62,950 nt of DNA, from NCBI GenBank assembly GCA_017934385.1, contig JAGBJQ010000096.1, positions 1-62,950 on the forward strand, given 5' to 3'. Source of the DNA: Campylobacter sp. (GTDB lineage: Bacteria > Campylobacterota > Campylobacteria > Campylobacterales > Campylobacteraceae). The translations under genes and the position numbers were made by a program. Of this stretch, positions 19,521 through 30,266 are shown in pieces (positions within the stretch are counted from its first letter, which is position 1; each line of letters begins with the position of its first letter). The notes beneath the pieces were generated by a model that was not told the DNA's origin, made no database searches, and was given only the letters and a program-made list of their open reading frames with translations.

Positions 19521-19680
19521 CTGGATTGCTTCGATTTTCTTGCGAAAATCTCGCAATGACACGAAATTTGCATTTTGGTTATTTTTGCTCGTAGATTGCC
19601 ACGAATTTTGCTGACGCAAAATTCTCGCAATGACAAATTAAACAAATTTTACCCTCGCAAAATTCTCACATGACAAATTA
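19521..19680. repeat. Dispersed GGATTGC...GCAATGAC repeat, two units plus a fragment
   Basis: Full units lie at 19523-19560 and 19591-19634, with a decayed fragment near 19650-19673. The first has inner palindrome GATTTTC / GAAAATC, the second GAATTTTGC / GCAAAATTC. Same family as 111-226 and 28296-28755. The surrounding spacer 19415-19718 holds no gene I can support. Confidence 0.8.
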
Positions 19681-19718
19681 GGCGAAATCCGGGGCAATAT
19701 TCGCCAAAAAGCCAAATT

Positions 19719-21509
19719 TTAATCAATCTTCAAAACGCTTAAAAACGCCTCGCTAGGCAAATTTACCTTGCCGATAGCCTTCATGCGCTTTTTGCCCTCT
19801 TTTTGCTTTTCGAGCAGCTTACGCTTGCGCGTGATATCGCCGCCGTAGCACTTGGCGGTTACATTTTTGCCCATAGCGCGGACATTTTCGCGGGCGATGA
19901 TTTTGTTGCCGATACTAGCCTGAATCGCCACTTCAAAAAGCTGACGCGGGACGATTTCCTTCATCGCCTTTACCAGATCCCTGCCCTTAGACTGCGCCTT
20001 TTCTACCGGCACGATGATAGAGAGCGCATCGACAGCCTCGCCAGCGACGCGAATATCGAGTTTGACCAAATTTCCGCGCCTATAATCGCTAGGCTCATAA
20101 TCAAAACTCGCATAGCCTTTGGTGCAGGATTTGAGCTTGTCGTAAAAATCCATAATAATCTCATTTGTCGGCACATCGTATTCAAGCAAAACACGCTCTG
20201 GTGTGATATAATCCATTTTGGTCTGCACGCCACGGCGAGAATTTAAAAGCGTGATTAAATTTCCCAAAAATTCACTCGGCGTAATGATTGTAGCGCGCAC
20301 ATAAGGCTCTTCGATATGATCTATATAGTTTGGCTCAGGCAGTTCGCTAGGGCTGTGGATTCGCTTGATAGAGCCGTCTGTGAGATAGACCTCATAAGTA
20401 ACAGTCGGCGCAGTAGCGATTAGATCGAGGTTAAACTCGCGCTCCAAACGCTCTTTGACAACCTCCATGTGCAAAAGTCCCAAAAACCCCACACGAAAGC
20501 CAAATCCAAGCGCAAGCGAGGTCTCAGGCTCGTAGCTAAGTGAGCTATCATTTAGGCTGAGCTTATCTAGCGCGTCGCGAAGCTCTTCGAATTTATCGGT
20601 TTCGACGGGGTAAATTCCAGCAAACACAAAAGGCTTTGCCTTTTCAAAGCCACCGATTGGCTGGGAGGCTTGGTTGCGATAGAGCGTAATCGTATCGCCG
20701 ACTTGCACATCGCTGACATTTTTTAGCCCCATTACTACGATACCGACCTCGCCACTTCGCACGGCGTTTGTTTTAATCGGCGCAAGAGGGTTTGGATACA
20801 TGAGCCCTAGCACCTCGTGGCGACCGCCAGTGCCCATGACATAGACCTCATCGCCTTTTTTGACAACTCCGTCATAAATGCGCACAAGGGCGAGTGCACC
20901 AAGATAGTTATCAAACCAGCTATCATAAATAAGTGCTTTTAATGGCTTGTTTTCATCGGTTTTAGGGGCTGGGATTTTCGTGATAATCGCCTCTAATAGC
21001 TCTTTTATGCCCTGCCCAGTCTTCGCGCTTACTTCGATTGCCTCGGAACAATCAAGTCCGATTATATGCTCGATCTCGTCCTTGACGCGCGCAGGATCAG
21101 CCGAGGGAAGGTCGATTTTGTTTAGCACAGGGATAATTTCTAGGTTGTGTTCGAGTGCGATATAGACATTTGCGATAGTTTGAGCCTGCACGCCCTGGCT
21201 GGCATCGACGATAAGTATCGCCCCCTCGCAGCTAGCCAGACTTCTGCTCACTTCGTAGCTAAAATCCACATGGCCTGGGGTGTCGATGAGATTTAGGACA
21301 TATTTTTCGCCGCCAAGCTCGTATTCTAGACGCACGGATTGGGCCTTGATAGTGATACCACGCTCTTTTTCGATATCCATAGTGTCCATGATTTGCGAGC
21401 TCATTTGACGATCTTCGACCGCCTTACACTCGCTGATTAGTCTGTCTGCAAGGGTGCTTTTGCCGTGGTCTATGTGGGCAATAATGCTGAAATTTCGTAT
21501 ATTTTTCAA
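19719..21509 (-). CDS. lepA: Elongation factor 4 (LepA), ribosome-associated GTPase
   Basis: 596 residues, the normal LepA length. G1 is AHIDHGKST (about 11-19), G3 DTPGHVDF, G4 NKID, and the effector region has [13 protein letters not shown]. The LepA-specific C-terminal domain ends with basic [26 protein letters not shown]. It back-translocates or remodels stalled ribosomes. It is oriented with the giant gene upstream of it, but a terminator separates the two. The coding strand is leftward. Confidence 0.97.
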   Translation of the reverse strand: MKNIRNFSIIAHIDHGKSTLADRLISECKAVEDRQMSSQIMDTMDIEKERGITIKAQSVRLEYELGGEKYVLNLIDTPGHVDFSYEVSRSLASCEGAILIVDASQGVQAQTIANVYIALEHNLEIIPVLNKIDLPSADPARVKDEIEHIIGLDCSEAIEVSAKTGQGIKELLEAIITKIPAPKTDENKPLKALIYDSWFDNYLGALALVRIYDGVVKKGDEVYVMGTGGRHEVLGLMYPNPLAPIKTNAVRSGEVGIVVMGLKNVSDVQVGDTITLYRNQASQPIGGFEKAKPFVFAGIYPVETDKFEELRDALDKLSLNDSSLSYEPETSLALGFGFRVGFLGLLHMEVVKERLEREFNLDLIATAPTVTYEVYLTDGSIKRIHSPSELPEPNYIDHIEEPYVRATIITPSEFLGNLITLLNSRRGVQTKMDYITPERVLLEYDVPTNEIIMDFYDKLKSCTKGYASFDYEPSDYRRGNLVKLDIRVAGEAVDALSIIVPVEKAQSKGRDLVKAMKEIVPRQLFEVAIQASIGNKIIARENVRAMGKNVTAKCYGGDITRKRKLLEKQKEGKKRMKAIGKVNLPSEAFLSVLKID

Positions 21510-21561
21510 ATGTCTTCCTAATTTAAATTTTACTATTTTTTTAAATTTGATTAAATTTAAA

Positions 21562-21587
21562 AAAGCCTAGCACCAAGGCTAGGCTTT
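21562..21587 (-). terminator. Terminator for the 2163-residue protein gene
   Basis: AAAGCCTAG (21562-21570) pairs exactly with CTAGGCTTT (21579-21587), loop CACCAAGG. On the minus strand the stem is followed by TTTAAATTTAATC, just past the stop of the giant gene. Confidence 0.75.
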
Positions 21588-21608
21588 AAATTTTAACTGG
21601 CGTGAAAG

Positions 21609-24600
21609 TTACCAACTGATACGCCTATTGCGGTAGGTTCTTCCCGCACTTTCATTTGTGCCACCAGTTGAAGCACTTGCATCGCTTTCTCCTACAAAGT
21701 TACCGACATCATCTGCCTTACCTTTGATAGTACCTTCACCCATCCAAGAACCAGCAGGGTTAAATCTTACCTCAATAGGATTATAATATTGAGGCACACC
21801 AGAAGCTGCATAAGAAGAAGCGTAATCATTTCTTCCTACTCCATCTTCCTCATACACCCTAGTTCTATCATGTGCAGGGGTATAGATAAGCCAAGGATTT
21901 GTAAGTATCCTGATAGTAGAAGCTGCGCGATTTCCAGAATTTATAGTAATAGTCTGAACTCCATTTGCAAAACCAGCTCCATCATTTGGATCAGCCGCCG
22001 TAGCCACTCTTACGCCTGCATTTGTAGATTTGTATCTAGAAACAAATCTATTGGCAATATTTGTACCTGTTGCGAGAGTATTTATAACCCAACCATTACT
22101 TTTATTAGTATTAATGAGCGCACCAGGATTAAGGATTCCAAAAACATTTGCCGCAGGGACAAGATATTCTAAACCAGTTCTTGATGCAGGCATAGCAAAA
22201 CAATCATTTAAATTAGCTTTACCACAATATAAATACTCATTGATAGCAATTGAGATTGGTGCGCCAGTTACACCTTCATATACATTTTCACCATCGCTTA
22301 CATCGTAAGATTTACCATAGACAAAATATGCGTATGTTCCGATATTGTCAGCGAAATTTGTATATGGTGTTCCATCGCTATACGCTGCATCATTAAGACT
22401 ATTTATATTATTTATGACAGTTGCTTTATCTGCACCTTTTGCAATCCTTGTTATATATTGATCAAAGTTTTCATTGAATATTTCAACTCCTGAACCCATT
22501 TCCACTTTTGAGCCTGCAATTTCAGACGCTGTATAAGGAATAATTTTCAAATCTTTATCAAATTTCGCCGGTTGAATTTTTCCGTTTCCTCCATCAAGAG
22601 CCACACGAGAAAAACCAAAATCACTAGCATAGATTAAAACTGGCAAACTAGGATTTTTCTGCATTCTGTCAAAGTTAAAATAAACGATTGCATTTGGAGT
22701 TTTACCCTCTTTAAATCCACGAGCCATCAAGGCAAAATTTGCTATTTTAGGATTCATTTGGCTATCTGTATCTAGTCTGTGGATAAATCCACTATTCAAA
22801 CTCGCATCGGTATAATAACTAATAGCTTGGTTTAAAGGTATAGGAAGCTGCCATTGATTAACTCCGCTAGTCATCTCTTCCCTAACGCCGCCGGCAGTCA
22901 TTTCTTTAACATTATACTTATAACATCTACTATCATAATTTGCACTAGCAACGCACTCGCCGGTAGTAAGGAAGGAGGTTCCGCGAGGGATTTGAAATGA
23001 CATTGTTTTTAAATCAGGGTATGGTTGATAATCTCGTTGGGTTGTAATATTACTAGCAACAACACCAGTTGCACAACGACCGTCGCTAGCACCAGTAGCA
23101 CTAGCACAATCATAACCAAATGTCACATCTACATCCATATCACTTGCAAATCCACAAACTTGTTGTGAAGTACCATTAGAATTTGTCGCCATTCTTCCAT
23201 CATACAATGTAGCCACTATATCCTTATAAACGCTATCATCTAAATAAGCAACGGCATTAAATTTCAACATAGCCAATTGATCTAGTTGATTTGTTACGGC
23301 TTTATTATTCGCTGGATCAACATAATTTGTGCCATCTCCAAGCACATCAATAAACAAATTATTCTCTATATCCACGGAGTTAAAATATGTAAAAGCAGCA
23401 ACTGAGGCGCCTGTTACATTGTTGTCAAAACTAGTAACGAGCGTAGCATTTGCATCATATCCAGCAACAGTTCCAGTGCCTGTAACCCAAGATAGACCGT
23501 ATGTTCCATTATCCAAGCTAGTCATAGAAATTCCAATTTTTTTTGGTTGATATCTAAGCACTAGTCCCAATGCTTTTTCTGCGTCTTTATCGCTAGCTTG
23601 TTTTATACCGACATCACAACCGATTCTACCCCTATCATCATGGACATTGCTAGTAGAGTTGATTACACATTTTGTTCCCCAATACTTATCTCGCATATCC
23701 TGGCTCTTAGGTGCAGGTTGTTCCCTAGAATCAAAGGTTTGATCTGCATAATCATCTGTCCATGAGTTGTCATAGATATTTACCATTACATCGCCGACAT
23801 TATAGTAGTTAAAAATTTCGCCCTTTGGATTATCTTTATTTTTATCGGCATACAATGTCGAAGTATATAAAGCAGCTGGGCGTTTATCTTTTTTATTTGC
23901 CTCTAAAAGACCTTGTGCTCTAAGTTCATTTGCATTATATCTTTTGAGTTTGGCTGCACCATCTGTAACATTGATATTTTTCACACTAAAATCAGCTATC
24001 ATACTTATGGCGTCTTTATCCCAAACCCTATCATATTTTGCATCAAAATCCTTGCCATTTATCAAACAGTTTTCGATTTTAGTAACTTTACCAAATTCGA
24101 CATTTTTAGAATCGCCTTTTGAGAGTTTAGATATAGCATTGCTATCCAACTCATATTTACCTTCGCCATATTTATATACTAATCCAGCATAAGGCACAGG
24201 CACATTTGCACAAGTTCCAACTGTAGATTTAAGTCCATCTTGATCTGCCAAGTCCTTTTCTATATAATAAGATTGTCCAGATATATTTTCACGGCAAGCA
24301 CCAGAAATAAATGGTTTTAGGTAAGTTGCAGTTTCTCTATATGCCAAATACGCAGTATCTTTATCTACATCCAAAGAAGCATTTGTATAACTATCTCTTT
24401 GGCTAAATCTAAGTTTGCTTAAATCTCCACCTAAAATACCATAATAGTTTGGCACAGAATTGCCTTTATAACTCTTTGCATAAAATACCTTGCTTAGCAC
24501 ATCGATATTTGATTTATAATCTCCACCTACACGCAAGTCATTTTTATTTCTTTCATCCAATGCCTCGGTGATATCATCGCTAGCAGCAGGATTTACCAAT

Positions 24601-27600
24601 TTCGCATATTTATCAGTAGCACTCATATCTGCTTCGAAATACGCAGGTCTGACTACGAAGTTATCACTATCACAAATATGGAAAGACCCGTCAGCCGACA
24701 TCTCTGTTCCGAAATACGACTGAGCGGTTTCGATCTCAGATAAAATCTTAGCCAAATCCGCATTAAAGGCTTCTCTTTCATCTTTAAATTCATCATTGCC
24801 CGATGTATCATTTAACCACGCAAGCTCTAATTCGCGTTTTTTAGATTCTTCTAGCTCTATTTTATATCTGCTTACCCCATATTGTTCAAGTAGATTAGTT
24901 ACAGATTGTGGCAAATTCATTTTTTTGTTTATATATTTTTCATATAAACGCTCTGTTTGCAATCTGATATAATACTGTGTTACATTTTCGATAGCGACAG
25001 GTTCGCCATCGACATACTCATATAAAACAGTGCTATTGACATCAAGAGCCAAATTTTCCAAATTTATCGGTCTAGTCGCAACGAAATTTTCCAGTCCTCT
25101 TGGATAGTAACTAAACATAAATGTTACACCCTTAAAGGCGTCTTCTATCTCCACCTCATCGATAGGAACGATTAGTTTCTCATCTGTTTGTTTCTCTTGG
25201 AATTTCGTATTATGATCAACTCCTCGCACACCGTTGAATTTAAACGGAAGCTTTGTTTTGTTATCGATATAGTAGCAACTACCCTTATCGCTAGCTCTAA
25301 TTGCAGATAAGAAAATCGGACCTTCTAGGTCAAATTTTTTCAAGCTACCATCAGCAAGAGGATAGTCGATTCCCATTCTACCATTTGCCAACTCTTTTGT
25401 TTTTATAGGATAACAACTACCGTCTGCACGCTTAGCAAAGATATTACTAAACGCATCGCACAAATCTACACTAGAATTCTTTTTATTCCAATCAGAGCAA
25501 TCCGTATTATTATTTATCAAATTATCAGTAGGGCATGGGAACAAATCATTAATATCAGGTCTAAATACCATATTTACCTTAAATGGTAACTCTGCAACCT
25601 GAGTATATAACCTATCATCTTGTTGATTTGTTTTATCTGTATCTTTTAAATCTTCAAAATTTTGATTTACGATTTTAAGACCATTTAAAAACGCAATTTC
25701 TACATCTTGGGCAGTTTCGCCCTTACACATTGACAGTTGAGCCTCTGGCAAAGTGATTAAATCATTTGAATCAGCCAATCTCATCTTATAAGTTGCTCTA
25801 TAACTCATAGGACTATATTTAAATGTGTTACCAACAGTAGCATTAAATTCCAAATATGCAGACTGTCCTATATTAAGTCTTCCACCGCCATTTGGACTAT
25901 CGCTTCCGACACTTCCAGCATCTTTTCCTAAATAAAACCTCGGAGAATTATTAATAAGTCTCATAAAAGTCCTATCTTTATACAAATCCGGGGTTGCGCT
26001 ACTTGCTCTTTGTATCGGATCAGAATACGCACCAGCCATATTATCTGCAAGATATACATAATTCGCACTATTTAATTGATCAAAATTTAGTGAAGTATTA
26101 TCTACACCAGACGAATTTGGCTGATATGTGTTATAAGCACCTCTGTTTAGTTGCACTTCCAAATCATACGCATCTTCACCATTTGTATCGTAATTACGAA
26201 TCTCGGTTCTGTAATATAGCGTTTCGCCTGCTACTACGCTATCTACTGGATCTACATTCTCTGGTTTAGCTTTTTTAGCACCATTTACCTCATAAAAACC
26301 AAGCCAACCAGCTGTATCATAAAATCTTTGAACATAACAAAGTTTAGGAATATACATATCGATTGAAATTCCAATAAATGGTATAAAAGCACGGTTTGTC
26401 ACATGTTCAGTCATTGGAGTCATTGTTATTCTTGCAGAAAGTTGGCTTTGAGAATTACTAAGTTTATCAGAAATATCAAATTCATCTTTATCATAAGCTT
26501 GATGATAGCCACTTTCGCCTTTTAGTTCATATTCTCCATCATCATCTAATTCCAACCAAGTTTTTGAACCGTTAAACATAGATTTTGTATTATATTTATT
26601 GTTTGGTAATTTATTATTGCTAAAACTAGCTTTATCTTTTGCTACAAATATACCTTCTGTTGGTTGAATATAGTTACCCCTGTTAGCACCAAAGCTTCCA
26701 ATTATAAATTTTCCTTGAACATCTCCTGATTTTGGAGTATAAAAACCTTTTAAATCATAATCAACACTAATAGCACACTGTTCTATGGTTTTTGTTATAC
26801 CCTGATTTGCAAAATCTGCTGGGATAGAAGGTTCTAGCGCTAAATATCCATCGTAAATAGTAACATTTTTTGGTTTGAAAACCAACTGTATATACTCATC
26901 TGGATCACCAGTTATACCTGCTTTTTTAGCCTCTGCAAAATTATTTTCCTTCAATTTATCTTGACTATCCATAGTTTTATCATAAACCAAAACTACATAC
27001 CAACCGCCAAAAGGAAGACGATATGTAGTATTTGATATGATATAAGCATCATCAGGATTTTTTAGAACTGTTGCGGCACTTCTTGACCATACCATATTAC
27101 CGCCGTATTTTCCGTTTTGATAGTTCGGATTGTCTTTGGTGGCAGTTATATCGCCTACTGCTATGTTGATTTCCGTATCATAGTCTTTAAAATTTTCTTT
27201 TATCTTATCTGTAATATCAGCAGAGCAAGTATAGTTCATATTATATCTTGGATTTGCGGCGTTTGAGGTTCTCCTAGATGAGTTAAAGGCAAAATTACCT
27301 TGACAATTTTCTCTTTTGATAGGATAGACACTGCCACTTCCTACTTTTAATTTTACATCGTGATAACCTGCTATTTCCTTTATTTCAAGGACTTTTGGTA
27401 GTCTTTTACAAGTAACACCTTTTTTAGCGGCTTCTGCATTATCATTCGCATCACAATTTGAATTACCAAGAGTAATATTGCTCATTTTGCCGTGACTAAA
27501 TATATGACCAAACCAATATAATCTTGCAAAAACAATATCATCTTTGGTTACACCTTTTGGAAGCCTGATTTTATCTTTTGAACTATTGAAAGCCCCGCTT

Positions 27601-28100
27601 ATACCACCGTTGTTAATGTAGCCACCTGGCCAAGTAGGATCATCAGTGATAATATCGCCAGGCATAGTTTGGATAACAGATTCTCCTGCCGTAACCATAT
27701 CGCCAAATACAAAAGTACCTTCTCCACCAAATCTATGGCTTAGGGAATTTTGTTGATCATATACATTAGTAAGGCTTATATTACTAAATTCAATTAATTG
27801 TTTTTTGCCGTTTTCATCATACCATTTATTGGGTGAACCGTCAGGATTAGTTGGTCTAAGACCGCCAAAAACACCTACATTGTTCGTCCCGGTGCCACCG
27901 TATGTTATAATACCTAAGTGTTCACCAAGCGGATCGGATGGAATTTTTCCGTCATTTGGAATCTCATCAGCCCTAGGAGTAGCTGGGCTAATCTTTAAAT
28001 TGTGACCATCAGCCGAACTGTCTGCATAAACAGAAATTGTCAGTCCAAACAAAATAAATATAGCAGATAATGCTCTGCTTAATACCTTTTCTTTTTTCAT
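21609..28100 (-). CDS. Very large exported protein, 2163 residues, DUF11-like surface protein
   Basis: It opens with a signal peptide (MKKEKVLSRALSAIFILFGL, cleavage probably after SVYA). About residues 130-420 contain a beta-rich module seen in DUF11-type secreted proteins: DIVFARLYWFG, a cysteine-bearing body, then GGWYVVLVYDK and NVTIYDGYLAL. Around 600-760 a DUF11-like segment follows (VAGETLYYRTEIRNY). The remainder is Asp/Asn/Tyr-rich with many paired cysteines. I see no membrane anchor, RTX repeat or autotransporter barrel; the end is RNRRISW. The start has a strong GGAGGT. Base composition is more AT-rich than neighbours. Function unknown; a surface or secreted role is inferred. Confidence 0.8.
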   Translation of the reverse strand: MKKEKVLSRALSAIFILFGLTISVYADSSADGHNLKISPATPRADEIPNDGKIPSDPLGEHLGIITYGGTGTNNVGVFGGLRPTNPDGSPNKWYDENGKKQLIEFSNISLTNVYDQQNSLSHRFGGEGTFVFGDMVTAGESVIQTMPGDIITDDPTWPGGYINNGGISGAFNSSKDKIRLPKGVTKDDIVFARLYWFGHIFSHGKMSNITLGNSNCDANDNAEAAKKGVTCKRLPKVLEIKEIAGYHDVKLKVGSGSVYPIKRENCQGNFAFNSSRRTSNAANPRYNMNYTCSADITDKIKENFKDYDTEINIAVGDITATKDNPNYQNGKYGGNMVWSRSAATVLKNPDDAYIISNTTYRLPFGGWYVVLVYDKTMDSQDKLKENNFAEAKKAGITGDPDEYIQLVFKPKNVTIYDGYLALEPSIPADFANQGITKTIEQCAISVDYDLKGFYTPKSGDVQGKFIIGSFGANRGNYIQPTEGIFVAKDKASFSNNKLPNNKYNTKSMFNGSKTWLELDDDGEYELKGESGYHQAYDKDEFDISDKLSNSQSQLSARITMTPMTEHVTNRAFIPFIGISIDMYIPKLCYVQRFYDTAGWLGFYEVNGAKKAKPENVDPVDSVVAGETLYYRTEIRNYDTNGEDAYDLEVQLNRGAYNTYQPNSSGVDNTSLNFDQLNSANYVYLADNMAGAYSDPIQRASSATPDLYKDRTFMRLINNSPRFYLGKDAGSVGSDSPNGGGRLNIGQSAYLEFNATVGNTFKYSPMSYRATYKMRLADSNDLITLPEAQLSMCKGETAQDVEIAFLNGLKIVNQNFEDLKDTDKTNQQDDRLYTQVAELPFKVNMVFRPDINDLFPCPTDNLINNNTDCSDWNKKNSSVDLCDAFSNIFAKRADGSCYPIKTKELANGRMGIDYPLADGSLKKFDLEGPIFLSAIRASDKGSCYYIDNKTKLPFKFNGVRGVDHNTKFQEKQTDEKLIVPIDEVEIEDAFKGVTFMFSYYPRGLENFVATRPINLENLALDVNSTVLYEYVDGEPVAIENVTQYYIRLQTERLYEKYINKKMNLPQSVTNLLEQYGVSRYKIELEESKKRELELAWLNDTSGNDEFKDEREAFNADLAKILSEIETAQSYFGTEMSADGSFHICDSDNFVVRPAYFEADMSATDKYAKLVNPAASDDITEALDERNKNDLRVGGDYKSNIDVLSKVFYAKSYKGNSVPNYYGILGGDLSKLRFSQRDSYTNASLDVDKDTAYLAYRETATYLKPFISGACRENISGQSYYIEKDLADQDGLKSTVGTCANVPVPYAGLVYKYGEGKYELDSNAISKLSKGDSKNVEFGKVTKIENCLINGKDFDAKYDRVWDKDAISMIADFSVKNINVTDGAAKLKRYNANELRAQGLLEANKKDKRPAALYTSTLYADKNKDNPKGEIFNYYNVGDVMVNIYDNSWTDDYADQTFDSREQPAPKSQDMRDKYWGTKCVINSTSNVHDDRGRIGCDVGIKQASDKDAEKALGLVLRYQPKKIGISMTSLDNGTYGLSWVTGTGTVAGYDANATLVTSFDNNVTGASVAAFTYFNSVDIENNLFIDVLGDGTNYVDPANNKAVTNQLDQLAMLKFNAVAYLDDSVYKDIVATLYDGRMATNSNGTSQQVCGFASDMDVDVTFGYDCASATGASDGRCATGVVASNITTQRDYQPYPDLKTMSFQIPRGTSFLTTGECVASANYDSRCYKYNVKEMTAGGVREEMTSGVNQWQLPIPLNQAISYYTDASLNSGFIHRLDTDSQMNPKIANFALMARGFKEGKTPNAIVYFNFDRMQKNPSLPVLIYASDFGFSRVALDGGNGKIQPAKFDKDLKIIPYTASEIAGSKVEMGSGVEIFNENFDQYITRIAKGADKATVINNINSLNDAAYSDGTPYTNFADNIGTYAYFVYGKSYDVSDGENVYEGVTGAPISIAINEYLYCGKANLNDCFAMPASRTGLEYLVPAANVFGILNPGALINTNKSNGWVINTLATGTNIANRFVSRYKSTNAGVRVATAADPNDGAGFANGVQTITINSGNRAASTIRILTNPWLIYTPAHDRTRVYEEDGVGRNDYASSYAASGVPQYYNPIEVRFNPAGSWMGEGTIKGKADDVGNFVGESDASASTGGTNESAGRTYRNRRISW

Positions 28101-28295
28101 AACATGACCTCCATCATTTTATGTGTAAAAATTTTCTCTATTTTATTACTAAATCGCTTAAAATAAATATAAATTTAACCTTTAAAAATATGAATAATAT
28201 TAAGGCATTTAGCGGATTTTTTATTTTTGTTATTTGGGCGAATTTATTTGCGCGCGAATTTGCAAACCAAAAAATGCAAATTTAGCGCAAGGAAT

Positions 28296-28755
28296 TTTAA
28301 AGTCGTAGATTGCTTTGCTCGTTACACTCGCTCGCAATGACAAATTAAGAGTTAAAAAAATTTCTCTGGATTGCTTCGTCGCTTTGCTCCTCGCAATGAC
28401 AATAGCGAGCGAAATTTGTCTAATCTGTCATTGCGAGAATTTGCGAGCGTGAAATTTGTCTAATCTGTCATTGCGAGGCAACGCAGTTGCCGAAGCAATC
28501 TACGAGCATAAACTACCAGACGCTGTAATTCGTGTCATTGCGAGACGGCAACGCCAGGGGAGCAATCCAGTAAAATTTAGGGAAAATTTCAAAAATTTTA
28601 TGAATTTTAAATTCCAATAAATTTTTCTGTGAATTAAAATTTGTTTGAATTTCCCTGGATTGCTTCGCTACGCTCGCAATGACAGCAAATTTGGCGCAAG
28701 GAATTTTAAAGTCGTAGATTGCCACGCTCGTTTCACTCGCTCACAATGACAAAAT
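28296..28755. repeat. Cluster of dispersed ATTGC/GCAAT repeat units in both orientations
   Basis: Units on the plus strand lie at 28305-28341, 28368-28400, 28657-28683 and 28714-28750. Inverted units lie at 28467-28503 and 28534-28570, with a half unit at 28427-28437. Two have inner inverted symmetry (GGCAAC / GTTGCC in one, GGC / GCC in the other). They fill most of the 746-base gap between the giant gene and serS. A 70-codon frame here is only repeat sequence. The rest of 28101-28846 holds the upstream region of the giant gene and nothing else I can name. Confidence 0.85.
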
Positions 28756-28846
28756 AAAGTAAATTTTACTTCGCTTACAATGACGATAAGATTTCGGCGC
28801 AGTATTTCAGGGTGACAGATTATGCGTCATTGCGAAAAGCCAAAAC

Positions 28847-30100
28847 CTACATATATTTTTCTAAAACTTTTGGGATTTCGATAGTGCCGTCGGCGCGTTG
28901 GTAGTTTTCCATCACAGCTATCAGCGTTCGCCCCACCGCCAAAGATGAGCCATTTAGCGTATGCACGAGAGCATTTTTCTTATTTTCATCTTTATAGCGA
29001 ATTTTCGCGCGTCTTGCCTGAAAATCACGACAATTTGAAATCGAGCTAATCTCTCTATATTTATTTTGTCCCGGAAGCCAGACTTCAAGGTCGATTGTCT
29101 TTGCCGCACTAAATCCCAAATCCCCGCTACAAAGCACCATGTGGCGGTGCGGTAAGCCCAAAGAAGCTAGCAAATCACTAGCACAATTTACCATTTCATC
29201 TAGCATTTTTGCGCTATCTTCTGGGCGTGTAATCGCCACAAGCTCTACCTTTTCGAACTGATGCTGACGAATCATGCCCCTAGTATCGCGCCCTGCGCTA
29301 CCGGCTTCTTTGCGGAAACAATGGCTGTAACTCGTAAGCTTTATCGGTAAATTCGCACTTTCAATAATCTCATCGTTGAATAAATTTGTCGCCGTAACTT
29401 CGCTAGTAGGTATGAGATACAGATTTAGCTCGTCATCATCGACCTTGTAAAGATCGTCTTTGAATTTCGGTAGCTGTCCCGTGCCATAAAGTATCTCATC
29501 ACGCACCAAAAACGGCATATTTACAAGCTCAAAACCACGGCTATTGTTAAAATCTATCATATAATTTATCAGCGCCATATTTAGCTTCGCACCAAGCCCA
29601 CGAAGTGCGGTAAAACGGCTACCGCTAAGCTTTACACCACGCTCGAAATCTAGCCAACCAAGGCTTTCGCCAAGTTCAAAATGCTCTTTTGGCGTAAAGT
29701 CAAATTGCCTTGGTTCTAGCACGGTTTTTACGCAGACATTTTCGTTTTCATCTGCACCAAACGGGACATCATCATCGATGATATTTGGCACGACGGCTGC
29801 GATAGTATTTAGCTTTTCTTCGCACTCGCTGACCACTGCGCTGAGTTCTGCGATTTTTGCTTTGTTGGCGTCAAGCTCGGCTTTTAGAGCTTTGGCGTCG
29901 CCACCATTTCGCGCGATGACGCCCATTTCTTTGCTTTTGGCGTTTTGCACGGCTTGCAAATTTTCCAAATTTGTCTTTTTTTCTTTTAACTCATTATAAG
30001 CGTCAAGTAGGCTTTTTAGCGTGTCTGCGGGAACTTTTTTGGCGATTAGTTTTTTATTAAATTCGTCAAAATTTGTTTCGATTAGTCGTAAATTTATCAT
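28847..30100 (-). CDS. serS: Seryl-tRNA synthetase
   Basis: 417 residues. The N-terminal coiled-coil arm spans about 28-100 ([17 protein letters not shown] and on). The class II catalytic core follows: motif 2 is [21 protein letters not shown] and motif 3 contains [19 protein letters not shown]. It charges tRNA-Ser and tRNA-Sec. The start ATG has GGAGAAAGAT-like ribosome binding upstream on the minus strand. Divergent from nikK. Confidence 0.97.
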   Translation of the reverse strand: MINLRLIETNFDEFNKKLIAKKVPADTLKSLLDAYNELKEKKTNLENLQAVQNAKSKEMGVIARNGGDAKALKAELDANKAKIAELSAVVSECEEKLNTIAAVVPNIIDDDVPFGADENENVCVKTVLEPRQFDFTPKEHFELGESLGWLDFERGVKLSGSRFTALRGLGAKLNMALINYMIDFNNSRGFELVNMPFLVRDEILYGTGQLPKFKDDLYKVDDDELNLYLIPTSEVTATNLFNDEIIESANLPIKLTSYSHCFRKEAGSAGRDTRGMIRQHQFEKVELVAITRPEDSAKMLDEMVNCASDLLASLGLPHRHMVLCSGDLGFSAAKTIDLEVWLPGQNKYREISSISNCRDFQARRAKIRYKDENKKNALVHTLNGSSLAVGRTLIAVMENYQRADGTIEIPKVLEKYM

Positions 30101-30227
30101 ATCTTTCTCCGTGAAATAAAAATTTTTGGATTTTAGCGAAATTTTACTTTAAAAATATAAAGTGGGCAAATTTAAGCGAAATTTTATAATATCTAAAAAT
30201 TTTTAGTGTTATTTTAAGCAAAATTCT

Positions 30228-30237
30228 GTAATATTAC
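30228..30237 (+). promoter_or_regulatory. Palindromic GTAATATTAC at the presumed nik promoter
   Basis: A perfect 10-bp palindrome 29 bases before the nikK ATG. It contains TAATAT, usable as a -10 box and preceded by TG. A symmetrical site over the -10 is where a metal-responsive repressor could act, but I cannot assign the regulator. Confidence 0.35.
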
Positions 30238-30266
30238 GAAACTAAAATTTTTCACAAGGAGCGAAT

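Noticed and set aside
28513-28725. 70-codon frame on the minus strand in the serS spacer
   Set aside because: It consists almost entirely of dispersed repeat units in two orientations.
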